A stretch of DNA of 64,000 nucleotides, taken from positions 1,054,001 through 1,118,000 of the forward strand of contig CP087221.1 in NCBI GenBank assembly GCA_020912385.1. The letters are read 5' to 3'. Of the stretch, positions 22,901-34,116 are shown in pieces (the first letter of the stretch is position 1; every line of letters starts with the position of its first letter). The notes beneath the pieces are model-generated. The model was not told where the DNA came from. It saw nothing but the letters and a program-made list of their open reading frames with translations, and did no database searches. A program made the translations under genes and the position numbers. The DNA comes from Neofusicoccum parvum. Its lineage: Eukaryota; Ascomycota; Dothideomycetes; Botryosphaeriales; Botryosphaeriaceae.

Positions 22901-23083
22901 ATCACCATCAACATCTGGGAGTTCGCCAACCAAAAGCCGCCGCCGAAGAAGGACACGCTTTTCCCATTCAACAAGGATGAGCTTGGCATGCAGGGTGAGA
23001 AGAGCGAGGAGCAAACGACAGGCAAGGAAGAAGAGTACAGTGAAAAACACCAGACAAAGTTTGACGAGAAGAATGTTGTTTAA
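19976..23083 (+). CDS. Secreted GH16-like domain fused to an acyltransferase-3 membrane domain
   Basis: Single exon, 1035 residues from the ATG at 19976; the frame opens slightly earlier only at a GTG. A signal peptide (about 1-26, ending GPALA) is followed by an extracellular N-glycosylation-rich region (about 95-290) with GH16/concanavalin-like features: GSFRSLMRG, the strand LEINVMN where GH16 has the catalytic ExDxxE, DFMEFRIDWTDKEVRYYVG, and HWSIGN. A membrane helix (about 322-340), a Ser/Pro/Thr linker of roughly 240 residues, then an acyltransferase-3 domain (about 578-980) with DYLAGL, the helix-1 histidine in LIHFHLTY, AVKRAPRLMIP, and about ten helices. The acidic/Lys-rich tail is cytosolic. 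The GH16 site keeps the first Glu but has Asn for the Asp and for the acid/base Glu, so that part may bind rather than cleave glucan. Its role is inferred: acylation of a surface polymer made by the divergent GT2. Confidence 0.85.
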   Translation: MALSSKLCRLAAAAVGLLFLAGPALAADQDCSCGFYDDTTGDLFTESLIQYFNETADLDQFILENFEHKSEKSWNSKFRQGALPDNVVDNSTSLELYCDPYDDAHVVNGGSIRSVRRDIQYGSFRSLMRGPRQGMGGSSLTMRLLFNETESLEINVMNTDSNATAWVSTLMQNEWPDRDLGINYTILGNSSLANGTAWPWDFMEFRIDWTDKEVRYYVGQNNSRTVTKKKHGQIPMTPSPLYFRHWSIGNTYSMEGPPYFRSVANVGWMRMFFNTSTMTDDQHEVFDARCTIEDACSMNDMDLRLVSSYATNATVKWKHHDPRGGLLAAPVWISVIMAIFSTFLLIHSFVKRAVSKKPAGHGHGHGQPSGSDSDRSSPAPEYRSSEPSIIASSSTTPFNQTRPGTPDKKYSSEALPRRSDLTPSGSGYSTPLPRYESREYLGRYDEDAISPVSSTPTLPNVTPDTSAYPPTSTRASSLRNAVVYTDNSAMPEYALPDSARDSAQTLVPRTPISPFLPKSPTSPSAPPPWSPKNREKGFGAARIKEVVEEPKEHPLKTATNAADTKAADKIPTAKKARVDYLAGLVALCSIFVTLIHFHLTYVPAVVIPGAFVHYPSELWAERLISPFIMNQMWLGVFFTTSTRFLSARYFREGKLDVIAERAVKRAPRLMIPVTAMVLFEYFFIDVGATKYLEYLPSVTWSTWGYVAKFPSVGHFISEILELVYLIPNAVPQITFNYCTGVLWTIAVQLQGSWVVLLGAILIREIKTPWKRFGYYAFCVVNNWYARNWGSFFWLGLMLTDLDITYKWRKYLYPRPLVYYPLICFCSFMTLVGFTMNLLPQWISFNFTTHENGIHPDQETGLPIMETDNYGYPNYYEPRFNMLLFAVGMQAIVELSAVVQKILSFPLLVWVFPHIFTIYLIHGFIFWSWGAWLCVFLASRDFVYWLNILLTGVTCYAIIILSLPIVTPAIEILGRDITINIWEFANQKPPPKKDTLFPFNKDELGMQGEKSEEQTTGKEEEYSEKHQTKFDEKNVV

Positions 23084-26000
23084 GTAGTCTTGGTATGTGG
23101 CGTTGTTGCTTTTTCCTTAATGTACCACACGGTCGCATTCGCAGGTGCAGATAATACTGCTTTGCACACTGCGACTAGATTGAAACGAGTAACGTAATTG
23201 CTCCCGGGCGTTGTCCATAGATACCGGTTGTCCTGTCTATATTTTTGGCGCCATACATAGATGAATATCTGTCAGTCTGCCAATTGGCCCAATGCTTTGC
23301 GCTATCCTTACCGTGCTTGAAGCCTGGTCGCGCGTCTTGATTTTTCCACTTCCCCCCTTTGACGCGTGGAACCCATCGTTTGACATTCTGAATGCAGAGA
23401 ACATCTCCGACGAAGCAAAGAGTGGGGCTGTTGCAGGGCTGATGATGAACAAGCATCTGGAGTGGGGCCGGAGGCCGTGGCACAATCAAAACGCAGGAAC
23501 ACCTGCCGTGCCGTCCGACCAAGTTTTCTTCCGTAGCCAAATCTCCCGGGGATCCACCAAACAAGCTTCATGCGCCATCTTGGCTTCCGTCCGAATGACA
23601 GCTACTTACGTAGTTGCACTTCTCCCGCACCTCCAGGAGATCTAATGACCACGCTCGGAACCTCCCGCCTCAACGTGGAAGGAGAAGAGATCTAGAACTC
23701 TCACATAGGCCAGATGACGACCGAGCACTGAGAAAATACTTGTCCCCTCCACGCTGAAATACTTGATCAAGTGAACGAACGGAACCGACCATCGGTCCGA
23801 CCTGGTCACCGCATGCTCCGCGATGAACGCTGTGCGTGCCCGTCCTCCGCCTCGCCTGATGGAACAACGGCTTGCCGCTCGTCCTGCAGACATCTCCGCA
23901 TTACCGCTCACCGGTCGATCTGCTATGAACATCAAGATGTACGTTGCCCGTCAACCGTCGACCCCCCCTCGGCCCGATCGACGATCTGGAGACCCGCGAA
24001 GGACAGTTGCTCCTCTTTTCGCCATCCGACGGCCCATGCAGCCCAGGACTCTGCCAAGGCAGAGAGAATAATCACATGGATCCGGAGTGGATATTCCCAT
24101 TTCGAGTACCCATGCGCTATGCGGAACGGCGGTTTCCCTGGGCGGCATGCGCGTTCCGGAAGAGTGGGTCGGCTGGTTCGGCATGTTGCAAGCTACTCCC
24201 GTGCAGTGACAGTTCATACGCGTTCTCAGAACGTCACTTTTGATCTAGAATGTGCTTTCTTCGCTACGGGCAGGAAAATACTCTAGGTGTTATAGTCCTC
24301 ATTCAGGTACCCCGGCAAGAGCCGCAACCGTTGTGGCTCAGCCATTACTAACGGAGACGTCACCACATGCCGTTCGTGGCAATTTCTCCAAGAGCACTCT
24401 GAATTTGTCGGCTGGTCCGACCGGCTCCTTGTCAAAGGACCTCTGGGTCGTCGACGTAAGGAAGTGATGAACTGTCTCGGCGACCAAGCACCGGAGCCGT
24501 ATTTGGGGAACGGATGCTTCCTAGCCGTCGGTGCATTTGACAGCACGCTACCTGCATGGGAAGTGAGAGACCTGAATATCATCAGAATGCCGAAGGCCAT
24601 CGAATGTGCAATGTTTGTCTCCGTTCACTTGCTTGGATGCAGGCCATCCTTGGACGGACATATTAAACTGAACTGAAGACAAACGCAGGTGAAAACCTGC
24701 AGAAAATCACGGCCACTTCCGGGATCAATACTTCAGCATTCCATTGCTACCCATTACGATGACATGAATGCCGGCGCCACGGGCTTCAGCGGACCGCGCC
24801 ATCGAGGACCTGTTCAATCGCGCCGGTGCCCAAAGCTACGACGACACCCGCTTTGTGTGGCGCGTGCGCAACTCAATGTACCGGGAAACCATTTTGAGGA
24901 ATCGCGAGGTGTGCTTCACAGCCTGGAAAACCTATTGTCAGTGCGAGCACTGGGCGTGGCACGACGACGCACAAAGATTCGGCCGCGGAAGCTTCGACGA
25001 GAAGTTTTTAGAGCACCACACGTATGATGGGGTACGTGCGCTTCGCTGATAACATGGGACAGATGTCCTCGTGCTCACAGCGGTGGTTGATGAGCAGTAA
25101 AACGTCTGTAGTGTCCTCACCGATGTCTTGAACACGCCCTACACTATGGATGGTCTGCTATAAGGACTGCCTCACCCGGACATTGACTAAACGCTGCTGG
25201 CAGTGTGGCGAAGACCTCACTAAACTGACGCTCGACAAGGTACATGTTCGTAAATTTGGGATGCGATGATGCCGACCCAGAAGTTGGATGCCCGTCGTTG
25301 GTGTCGTGCCGCACATACGTCGGCCGTGAACAGGAGTAAGAGAAATAGCAGATTGAGACTCGCGAGGATCCGTTTTGCTAGAGACAGGAGCACTCCAAGA
25401 CGGTAGTAGGATCTAAGAGGCTCATTGGTTGTGCGTGAAGGGTTGAGCGCCAGCTCCGAACGCCGAACGGTTTGGACTGTCGTGACAGAAAACAGACCAT
25501 GGTGTGTTACAAGCTAACGTTGGTGAGATCACCTTAAAAAAAAGCAGATGTAGAACACATGGGACATAGCATAAATTTCCGAAATCATGCTCCTGGGGTA
25601 GTATTACGAAGCGCGGCAACTTACGCTGTCGGCCGAGAGTTCGATCTACGGGCGGAACTGTCCTGCTATATGTTGATAGCTTTGGCCGGCTTCCTGTTAT
25701 GGATTTGTGATACGGAAGTGGTTTTCAAGCGTCTAAGCAAATAGGTTGGTGCGTAAGTGCAGTCCTGAGATATTATTTGAAAGCACCAGGGCCTCGTCGG
25801 GCACACGCAGGACGAAGAGATACAATAAAATAAAGATTTAGCCAACTAAGCGCGGGCAAATGACTGAAGACTCAAAGACCACTGTCTGGTGGTTAGAATT
25901 GTAATCCATGTCTACAGAACCGAGGTAGACAAGCCAGCGTCAACTTGCTTCACGTTAAGTGGTTAATTTAGTCGCAAAAACACCCAGAATTGCCTTCTTA

Positions 26001-26839
26001 GGAAGGTGGATTGGCAGGCTGCTCACCCTACAGAGATATCTCGCTCTCTAGAAGTTTCGAAGAGGAACAACGCGTCAACACAAACTTCGTCAGTACGGCT
26101 ACTCCCTTTGGGCATCATGTCCTCTCCTTTCACAATGTTGTTGGTGCAGACAGTAAATCGTCGGCACTGTGGATCTGCATCGGCCGACAGCGGCGGGTCG
26201 TGATTCTTACGAACCAATTGACGCATCGATGCGACCAATGGAATGAGCGAAGGCCCTCTTACACGGGGACGGGTATGGCATGAGAATCATAAGGATCATT
26301 GTAGGACTCCGCGGAAGGGTCCGTGGTGGTTTTCCGATATCGGCAAGGGCCCGAAATGAAAACACTTAAAGATAGCTGCGAACGCCGAGCAAGACTCGGA
26401 GCCTCGACGGATGCGCCTCTGGCCGATGATGAAACAGAGGAGTGCGAGACACAAGAGGCGATGCGCCTCGCTGGCTAGTGCCGTGTGCTCGGGGAAGACC
26501 GGGCGAGGATGGCCAGGCTCGCACCGCGGAATTGCCCAAGAACGGAAGACGGCGACAGCACGCTCACCGACAGAGGCGCACGCAGCCGGCAGCAGAGCAG
26601 ATCGGCGCGGGTGAAGAGTGGGCGAGAGAGCGGGTGCTGCGGTTAAAGGGTGCGAGGCGTGGGATTTGGGTGTGGGATTCCTTGGTCCCGCGCCGCGATC
26701 CGTTGCCGAAGGCTGGCCGAAAGCGTTCCGGGTTGGCAGCGCCCAGCTTTTGCTTCAAACGCTGCATCTCCGCTACAACACCAGGACACCGTCCGCCGCC
26801 ATCCCCGCATCTCCCCTCTCCGCTCTTCCAACCGTCACC
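23084..26839. other. Gene-poor interval with coding-like relics
   Basis: About 3.7 kb, less GC-rich than its flanks. Protein-like pieces occur at 23823-24243 (two frames that would need a shift or intron near 23940) and at 24768-25250 (listed separately). A 117-codon ORF at 23292-23645 and a 61-codon hydrophobic ORF at 25559-25744 are weaker. No transposase, reverse transcriptase or terminal repeat was recognised. The right 300 bases are the promoter of IDH1. Confidence 0.45.
24768..25250 (+). pseudogene. Coding-like block with cysteine motifs, possibly a decayed multi-exon gene
   Basis: An ATG at 24768 opens 88 protein-like codons (..FVWRVRNSMYRETIL.., ..CFTAWKTYCQCEHW..) that reach a good donor (gtacgt at 25032). 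About 115 bases on, a second protein-like stretch (25147-25239; WMVCYKDC, KRCWQCGEDLTKLTLDK) runs into another gtacat donor. Joining at the acceptor ending at 25080 gives the right phase, but an in-frame TGA at 25129-25131 interrupts it, so either a second small intron exists or the gene is broken. The C-x3-C and C-x2-C spacings suggest a small zinc- or disulfide-stabilised fold. I do not recognise a family. Confidence 0.35.
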
Positions 26840-28165
26840 ATGCTGGCCCGGAGCTCGCAGCGCACTGCCCAGGTACCCATTCGCCCCCGCAACGCCCGCG
26901 CCCGCCGCGCTGCGCCAAGGCTTGAACGCTAATGCGCGTCCTCAAACAGACCCTCCTGCGCGGGGCCACGCCGGCCTCGCGTTCGTTCGCGACGGTGCAG
27001 AGCGACATCTTCAAGCCCACCAAGTTCGGCGGCAAGTACACCGTCACCCTGATTCCCGGCGACGGTGTCGGTGCCGAGGTCTCGGAGAGCGTCAAGCAGA
27101 TCTTCAAGGCCGACAACGTGCCCATTGAGTGGGAGCAGGTCGATGTCACCGGCGTGGACTCTGGCAGCAAGCAGAGCGAGGACCTGTTCCGCGAGTCCAT
27201 CGCCTCGCTGAAGCGCAACAAGCTTGGCCTCAAGGGTTTGCTGCTCCCAGCATCCCGGACTAAGGGAACGACGCCAGCTTACGACCACCACAGGTATCCT
27301 CCACACGCCCGTCGAGCGCTCCGGCCACCAGTCCTTCAACGTCGCCCTCCGCCAGGAGCTCGACATCTATGCCTCCATCGTCCTGATCAAGAACATCCCC
27401 GGCTACGAGACCCGCCACAAGAACGTCGATCTGTGCATCATCCGTGAGAACACCGAGGGCGAGTACTCCGGCCTCGAGCACCAGTCCGTGCCCGGCGTCG
27501 TCGAGTCCCTCAAGATTATCACCAGGGCCAAGTCTGAGCGCATTGCCAAGTTCGCCTTTGCTTTTGCCCTCGCCAACAACAGGAAGAAGGTTACCGTCAT
27601 CCACAAGGCCAACATCATGAAGCTTGCCGATGGTCTCTTCAGGAACACTTTCAAGAAGGTCGCTGAGGACTACCCGACCCTCGAGACCAACGACATGATT
27701 GTCGACAACGCTTCCATGCAGTGCGTCTCTCGTCCCCAGCAGTTCGACGTCATGGTCATGCCCAACCTGTACGGTGGTATTCTGTCCAACATTGGTGCCG
27801 GTCTCGTCGGTGGCCCTGGTATTGTCCCCGGCTGCAACATGGGCCGTGATGTCGCCGTCTTCGAGCCTGGCTGCCGCCACGTCGGTCTCGATATCAAGGG
27901 CAAGGACCAGGCCAACCCCACAGCCTTGATCCTCTCTGGCTCCATGCTCCTCAGGCACCTCGGCCTTGACGACCACGCCAACCGCATCTCCAAGGCCGTC
28001 TACGATGTTATTGCTGAGGGGTAAGTGTCCCCCTCGATTCTGATTTGTGAGATCCAGCAGAGCTAACGCCCAAACAGCAAGACCAGGACTCGCGACATGG
28101 GCGGCGCCGCCTCGACCCATGAGTACACCAGGGCCATCCTGGACAAGATGGAGTCGCAGGTTTAA
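26840..28165 (+). CDS. IDH1: Mitochondrial NAD+-dependent isocitrate dehydrogenase, subunit 1
   Basis: Four exons (26840-26872, 26950-27235, 27294-28020, 28078-28165; 377 residues). The first exon and start of the second give a basic, Ser/Ala/Thr-rich mitochondrial presequence. The mature part begins near FGGKYTVTLIPGDGVG and carries the family blocks SIASLKRNKLGLKGILHTP, IRENTEGEYSGLEH, VTVIHKANIMKL and DNASMQCVSRPQQFDVMVMPNLYGGI. These assign it to the regulatory Idh1-type subunit of the octameric TCA-cycle enzyme converting isocitrate to 2-oxoglutarate with NAD+. The second intron starts gtttgc, a non-consensus but phase-correct donor; the others are gtaccc and gtaagt. Stop TAA at 28163-28165. 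The catalytic partner Idh2 is not in the window. Confidence 0.95.
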
Positions 28166-28401
28166 ATTTGTAGGTTTACGATGATAGACGCGTTAGATCT
28201 GGTTGCATGGGAGGCTGTGGTATAAGGTGTATTTCTAGCCGTACATAGCTTGCATCGTGCAGAGTGATATCTTCCATTTTTATATCCCATAACGCCGTCC
28301 TTTCTCCAACGCCGCAAATGCACACCGGGTATATCTCGTGTGAGACTTCGCGACCAGACTTCCCCGCCTTCCGTATGCCAATTGCCCTCGCAATACCGAA
28401 A

Positions 28402-29296
28402 TTAGAATGCAATCCGTCTCTTCCTGCCGGTGTATTTCGACGTAGCCTTCACAACCTTGCCTTTCCTCTCCATCTGGTCCTTCTTCCGCAGGATCCACGC
28501 CTTGCTTCCCTTCTGGTCCTCTCCCCTCTTCCTCTGCGTCTGCCTCTTCCGCGCGTCCATGACGTCGACGTTATCCATGCCCTTCACGACGCCAGTAATA
28601 TCGCCGTCCAGATCACCACCGCCGACGGTCAGAACGAGATACGTCTTTGCGCTCTTGGTGCCGGGGTCGTCCTCGAGTAGGCCGGCGCCGAAGCCGGCGC
28701 GGATGGCGGCCTGGCTGATCATGCCCTTCTGCTGGTCGTTCTTGGGGTAGAACTGGCACACGGCGCGGCCGCCGCGGCGCAGGCTGGCGTACAGGCCGCC
28801 GAAGAAGCGGGACAGCCGGCCCTGCGCCGTCTCGTCGCTGCTCTCGGCGTTGCACAGCCACTGCACCGCCGAGATGCTGATGGCCGCGTCGAAGGTGCCC
28901 GGCCGGAACGGCACGCCCTGCCCCGCGTCCGCCAGGAACAGGTCGCCCTCGACCTCGCGCTCCAGCGCCACCCCGAGCATCGACGGCGAGATGTCCAGCC
29001 CGATCCACGTGTGCGGCCCGCCCGCCGAGGAGTCGCAGGTGGACAGGATTTGCCCGGACAGCCCGGAGCCGCAGCCTACGTCGAGGATGAAGGAGGGCCG
29101 CTTGAGGTCGAGGAGCTCGAGCGCGCGGTTCGTCATGGAGGCCTGGATGTGCTGGATGCGGGAGGAGGTGGTGTATTTGTGGGACTCGGAGTCATTGTAG
29201 AAGAGGTCCGGCGGGCTTGAAGAGGGGTCAGTGAGGTTGGCGCGGAGAGAGAGCCGTGGGAGCTCGAACGCACAGAATATCCTCGGGGCGCGACAT
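28402..29296 (-). CDS. BUD23: 18S rRNA (guanine-N7)-methyltransferase Bud23
   Basis: Two exons (29296-29274 and 29215-28402; 278 residues). The tiny first exon MSRPEDIL joins PPDLFYNDSE, exactly the Bud23 N-terminus. A class I SAM-dependent methyltransferase fold follows: motif I ILDVGCGSGLSG, GLDISPSML at motif II and an SAVQWL block. The C-terminal part is Lys/Arg-rich (KKDQMERKGK, YTGRKRRIAF) and would serve as nucleolar localisation and rRNA contact. Bud23, working with Trm112, methylates a guanine of 18S rRNA and is needed for 40S export. It is divergent from the SVP26 gene, 381 bp between start codons. The intron is gtgcgt../..ttcaag. Confidence 0.95.
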
Positions 29297-29677
29297 GGTT
29301 GCGGGTCAAACGCGCTCTGGCTGCTCCGGCAAGCTCTGGCGTAGATGATGCGGATCTCCGGAAGGTGGCGCCCGCTGCGAGAGAGTTTTCGCGAGCGTCG
29401 GGAGTGGCTGGCAGCGAATTGCGGGGTCTTGAGGCGGCGGTGGGCTTGGATGTGCCGAGCGTCCAAAAGTTTGGTGTTCACCCGCTGGCTCCCTGACTCG
29501 CGCGCCCCCGATGCGGATCAGATAAGATGGCCAGGCGAGTCGCATCTTTCCCGGCGCAAGCTGGCACGACGTCAGCCGCCGCTCCCGTTGTTTCGGCCAC
29601 CTCGTCAGTCCTTCGCTCGCTGTGGCGTCTGCGTTCCTTCCTTTCTCTGAACTTTTACGCTTCTACCCCAGAGCACA
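29297..29677. promoter_or_regulatory. Divergent promoter region of BUD23 and SVP26
   Basis: The 381 bp between the two opposed start codons must carry both promoters and leaders. I could not name a specific binding site. ORFs that cross it read out of frame with either gene. Confidence 0.45.
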
Positions 29678-30524
<847 letters not shown>

Positions 30525-30915
30525 AGAGGCGAATGCAAAAGTAATTGATTTGGGAGCTGGCCAGCCCACTTCGACCGTTTGCCAGCTATGTTCCCCCTGA
30601 CGGTTGCGCTGGTAGCGCTATAATGGGAATTGCACCGTGGAATATGCTGAGTAGTATGGCGTGACACTGCGGTGCAGCTTCTCCGTAAATTTGATGGCTT
30701 GCAGCGGGCAGCAAAAAGAAAGCATGCGATGGGCGAGTTGTGCACGACGGAAGGCTTGGCGGGCGGAGAGCTCCCGCCACCGCTGCGGCGAATCCCACTG
30801 GCGTCATCTCGCGACTCAAGCTCAACCTTGTCCCAAGCTCCATCTGCGCGACTTCACAACAACAAACCCCTCATCCGTCCATTGAGGGAGAACCACCCTC
30901 TCTCTAATCTTCAAA
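30525..30915. other. Short intergenic interval
   Basis: It holds the 3' end of the SVP26 transcript and the promoter and leader of the peptidase gene. No other feature was seen. Confidence 0.5.
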
Positions 30916-32312
30916 ATGCGTGCTACGACCATCGTGCCCGCGCTGCTCTCCCTTACCGCCTCTCTCACATCAGCTGCCCAAGCACCATTTCCCTGGGCGG
31001 AGCAACAACAATTGAGCACCCCCACTCCCGATGCGCAGGAAATCTCTGCCGATGGCAATGGCCACTTGCTCCCGCTGCCTACGCTGCACGAGCTGTTGAC
31101 GTTACATCGTGAGATCATTAAGATTGAGTCGATCAGCGACAATGAATATAAAGTTGGCTGGTGGCTGGTGTCGTACTTGAAAGAGAACGGATTCAACGTC
31201 GAGACGCAGAATGTCGGCATTGGGGAGAAAGGGAACATGAGATTCAATATCCTGGCATGGCCCGGAGAGAAGAAGTACACCAAGCTGCTTGTCAGCAGCC
31301 ATATCGACACTGTGAGTTCTCAAACAACCTTGTGATCTTCCTCGAGCGTGCAGGTCTCCTCGTTTGAGCCCCTCGTTGGCGGGATGCACAGGCGGACATT
31401 TCGGCACATATGCTCATGTATGTATAGGTTCCACCTTATATCCCCTACAATTTCGACACCAAGAACAACAAAGTCTCCGGCCGCGGCAGCGTCGACGCCA
31501 AGGGCCCGCTCGCAGCCCAAGTCATAGCCATCACCTCGCTGCTCGCCAACAGCAGCGCGCCGCTGGACCCCGACGACGTGTCGCTCCTCTTCGTGGTCGG
31601 CGAGGAGACGGGCGGCGACGGGATGCGCGTCTTCTCGGCGTCGGAGCTCAACCCGCGCAACTACAGCGCCGTCATCTTCGGCGAGCCGACCGAGAACAAG
31701 CTCGTCAGCGGCCACAAGGGCAGCATCGGCTTCCGCGTGCTCGTCGAGGGCAAGGCCGCGCACTCGGGCTACCCGTGGCTGGGCGTCAGCGCCAACAACG
31801 TGCTCGTGTCGGTACTGGCGCGCCTCGTCGCGCTCGAGGCCGGGCAGGTCGAGGGCGCGGCGCTGCCGTGGAGCGAGAAGTACGGCAACACGACGCTGAA
31901 CATCGGCACCGTGCTCGGCGGCGTCGCGGGCAACGTTGTGGCCGAGAAGGCGAACTCGACTGTCGCCGGGCGGCTGGCGGGCGGCTCGCCGTACGAGGTC
32001 CAAAGAGAGATCGAGAAGGCGCTGGAGCCGGTGGTGGCGGAGGCGGAGAAGGCGGGTGCGAAGGTCGAGCTGGAGTTCCGGAACGCGGGCTACGGGCCCA
32101 TTGACATGAGCTGCGATGTCGAGGGCTTCTCGTGCATCACGGTGAACTACGGCACGGATATCCCTTGGCTTGAGGGCGATCACAAGAAGTACCTCTACGG
32201 CCCTGGAACCATCTTCGTGGCGCACTCGGACCACGAGGCCATTGACGTGCATGACCTGGAGCAGGCGGTCGTGGATTATCAGAAACTCATTCTTGGAGCA
32301 TTGAATGAGTGA
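30916..32312 (+). CDS. Secreted M20-family metallopeptidase (ArgE/DapE/carboxypeptidase-like)
   Basis: Two exons (30916-31311 and 31428-32312; 426 residues); the 116-bp intron gtgagt../..tatag restores SSHIDTVPPYIP. A cleavable signal peptide (about 1-20, ending TSA) is followed by all M20 landmarks: the metal-binding HxD in SSHIDT (His129, Asp131), the bridging Asp in GRGSVDAKGP (Asp155), the catalytic/metal EE in VVGEETGGDG (191-192), a later acidic metal ligand in FGEPTEN, and the C-terminal His in VAHSDHEAID. The central dimerisation domain (KGSIGFRVLVEGKAAHSGYP) is present. Members hydrolyse peptides or N-acyl amino acids with two zinc ions; secretion suggests an extracellular or vacuolar carboxypeptidase. 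The exact substrate is not inferable. Confidence 0.92.
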
Positions 32313-32846
32313 GTCGGACAGCTGCGGCAGCCCTCACGGTGATTACACCATCCTCTCTGTAGCTGCTAGCACAGTGTCTCATAAAAGAAACGAGCGTGCG
32401 AGAGCGCTTCTGTGAAATCAAAGATTGTCCTGTGGCGAGTGAACGAATGAATCCGGCTCGAATTACATCTGCACCTGGAAGAATGCCTCGATCCTCAATC
32501 AACAGGCTTGCTGTGAGCTGAGGGCATCTACTATCGTTGCGCGGACAGCTCTCGTCATGATTCAGCGTCAAGACCCTCTCCGCGATTTGGCGAGTCAGAT
32601 CCGTGAACATTTTCCTGCGGAGTTTCGCCAGCTTCCCACGTCCAACCATCCAACCTGCCGACCTTCACGACTCACCCCGAAGGCCTTGCGCACCTCTCCG
32701 GTCTCCCTTCACTTAGCCCGCCCGACCGAGGAATTGAGTTCGCGGCTCCGAGCCACCCACACGCACCGCCGTTGCTTCGACAAACCCCCTCCAAAACCCG
32801 CAATACCGCACGACCGGGAAGAGAGAAACTACAACGAAATACAACG
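32313..32846. other. Intergenic interval upstream of RRP17
   Basis: It holds the 3' flank of the peptidase gene and the promoter and leader of RRP17. The ORFs here are short and overlap in both strands, and no feature is supported. Confidence 0.5.
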
Positions 32847-33765
32847 ATGGCGCCCCCACCCCGCAAGCGCGCAAAGACGGGGCAGCAGAAGCAAATCGAG
32901 GAGATCACGTTCGACAACTCGGCGCGCGCCGAGTACCTGACCGGCTTCTCCAAGCGCAAGCAAGCGCGCATCAAGCACGCACAAGAGCAGGCGGTCAAGC
33001 GCGAGAAGGAAGAGCGCGTCGCGCAGAGGAAGGAGGTACGTTTTGAGCCCCCCCACATGCACAACGCAGCCATCCGCTTTTCAGGTGCGGCGCCGAAGTT
33101 GGCGTGGAATTGAAAGGGCACACGCGATTGCTGTAGAGTTGGCGGCGTCGCCTAAGGCGGTCACTTTGTTTTCGGCGTCCTTGCACGCTTCAAGTCTCAA
33201 TTTTAGGAAGATCGATCGCTTTTTGCTGACGCTTTGTCTTTGCGTTTCACTTTAGCTTCGGCAACAGCGCAAACAAGACCTCGAGGCCCACGTTGCGGAA
33301 GTCAACCGCCTGCTCAAGCAAGCGAACCCAGACTCCGCATCGTCATCCGAGGACGAGGACGAGGATGGCTCGGGCGGGGAGTGGAATGGCATCGAGGACG
33401 AAAAGCCGCAGGAGGAAATCGTAGATCACGAGGAGGAATACGTCGACGAGGACAAGTACACAACGGTGACGGTGGAGACGGTGGATATTGACCGTGACGG
33501 ATTCAAGAAGAGGAGCGAGGCTGGTGAGGAGAGCGAAGAGAACGGTTCGGATGAAGGCTCTAAAGAGGATGACGAAGAGGACACTACGGAGAAGAAGGCG
33601 AACGGGAAGAGGGTGTGGACGAAAGAGAAGCCCAAGGTGGACAGGCCGAAGAAGAAAAAGAAGAAGTTCAGGTACGAGAGTAAGTCGGAGAGAAAGGTCA
33701 CGCGGGACAAGCAAAGGACGAAGAACAGGGATCAGGCGAAGGCAAGGAAGGCGAAAGGGAAATAG
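32847..33765 (+). CDS. RRP17: Nucleolar 5'-3' exonuclease Rrp17 (NOL12/Nop25 family)
   Basis: Two exons (32847-33035 and 33256-33765; 232 residues). The N-terminal exon has the family signature: basic start, then ITFDNSARAEYLTGFSKRKQARIKHAQEQAVKR. The second exon opens LRQQRKQDLEAHVAEVNRLL, the end of the conserved domain. It then runs into an acidic Ser/Glu/Asp region and a Lys/Arg-rich tail ending ARKAKGK, typical of nucleolar proteins. Rrp17 trims the 5' ends of 5.8S and 25S pre-rRNA in yeast. The intron is 220 bp with donor gtacgt and a pyrimidine-rich ctttag acceptor; a smaller additional intron inside it cannot be excluded. The start is the first ATG before MAPPPRKRAK. Confidence 0.85.
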
Positions 33766-34116
33766 ATGCCGTGGGGAATATCGTGAATCTGGTCAATTAG
33801 ATGGGTCTCGGACGGCCGATCTTCATCCGCAGCATGACGGAAACACCCCTGAGCAAATAGCTTGCGGTTATGACTTCATCATTCCGAACAGGCACAATGG
33901 GCGCATAGAACGTCAGGGGTAGAGGGTTGCTATGTCACTAAGGAGAAACTACCAACAGGAGAAATGCAGAGCCGCGAGGCCCGCGTGACAACTGCACCGC
34001 CCACGCCCGCTTCGTTCTAACGCGAAGATAATTGTGCCAACCATTAAAGTTCGCTCTTGGTGATGGTGAAATTGTTGGTGTTGTAAAAGAGACGGCAGAC
34101 GCCGGGCACGAAGAAT
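33766..34116. other. Convergent 3' interval between RRP17 and tropomyosin
   Basis: It contains the 3' untranslated regions of two genes transcribed toward each other. No other feature was seen. Confidence 0.5.

Noticed and set aside
31320..32252. A 310-codon minus-strand ORF opposite the M20 peptidase
   Set aside because: It is antisense to a gene with all catalytic motifs; its Arg/Ala/Val-rich translation is a shadow.
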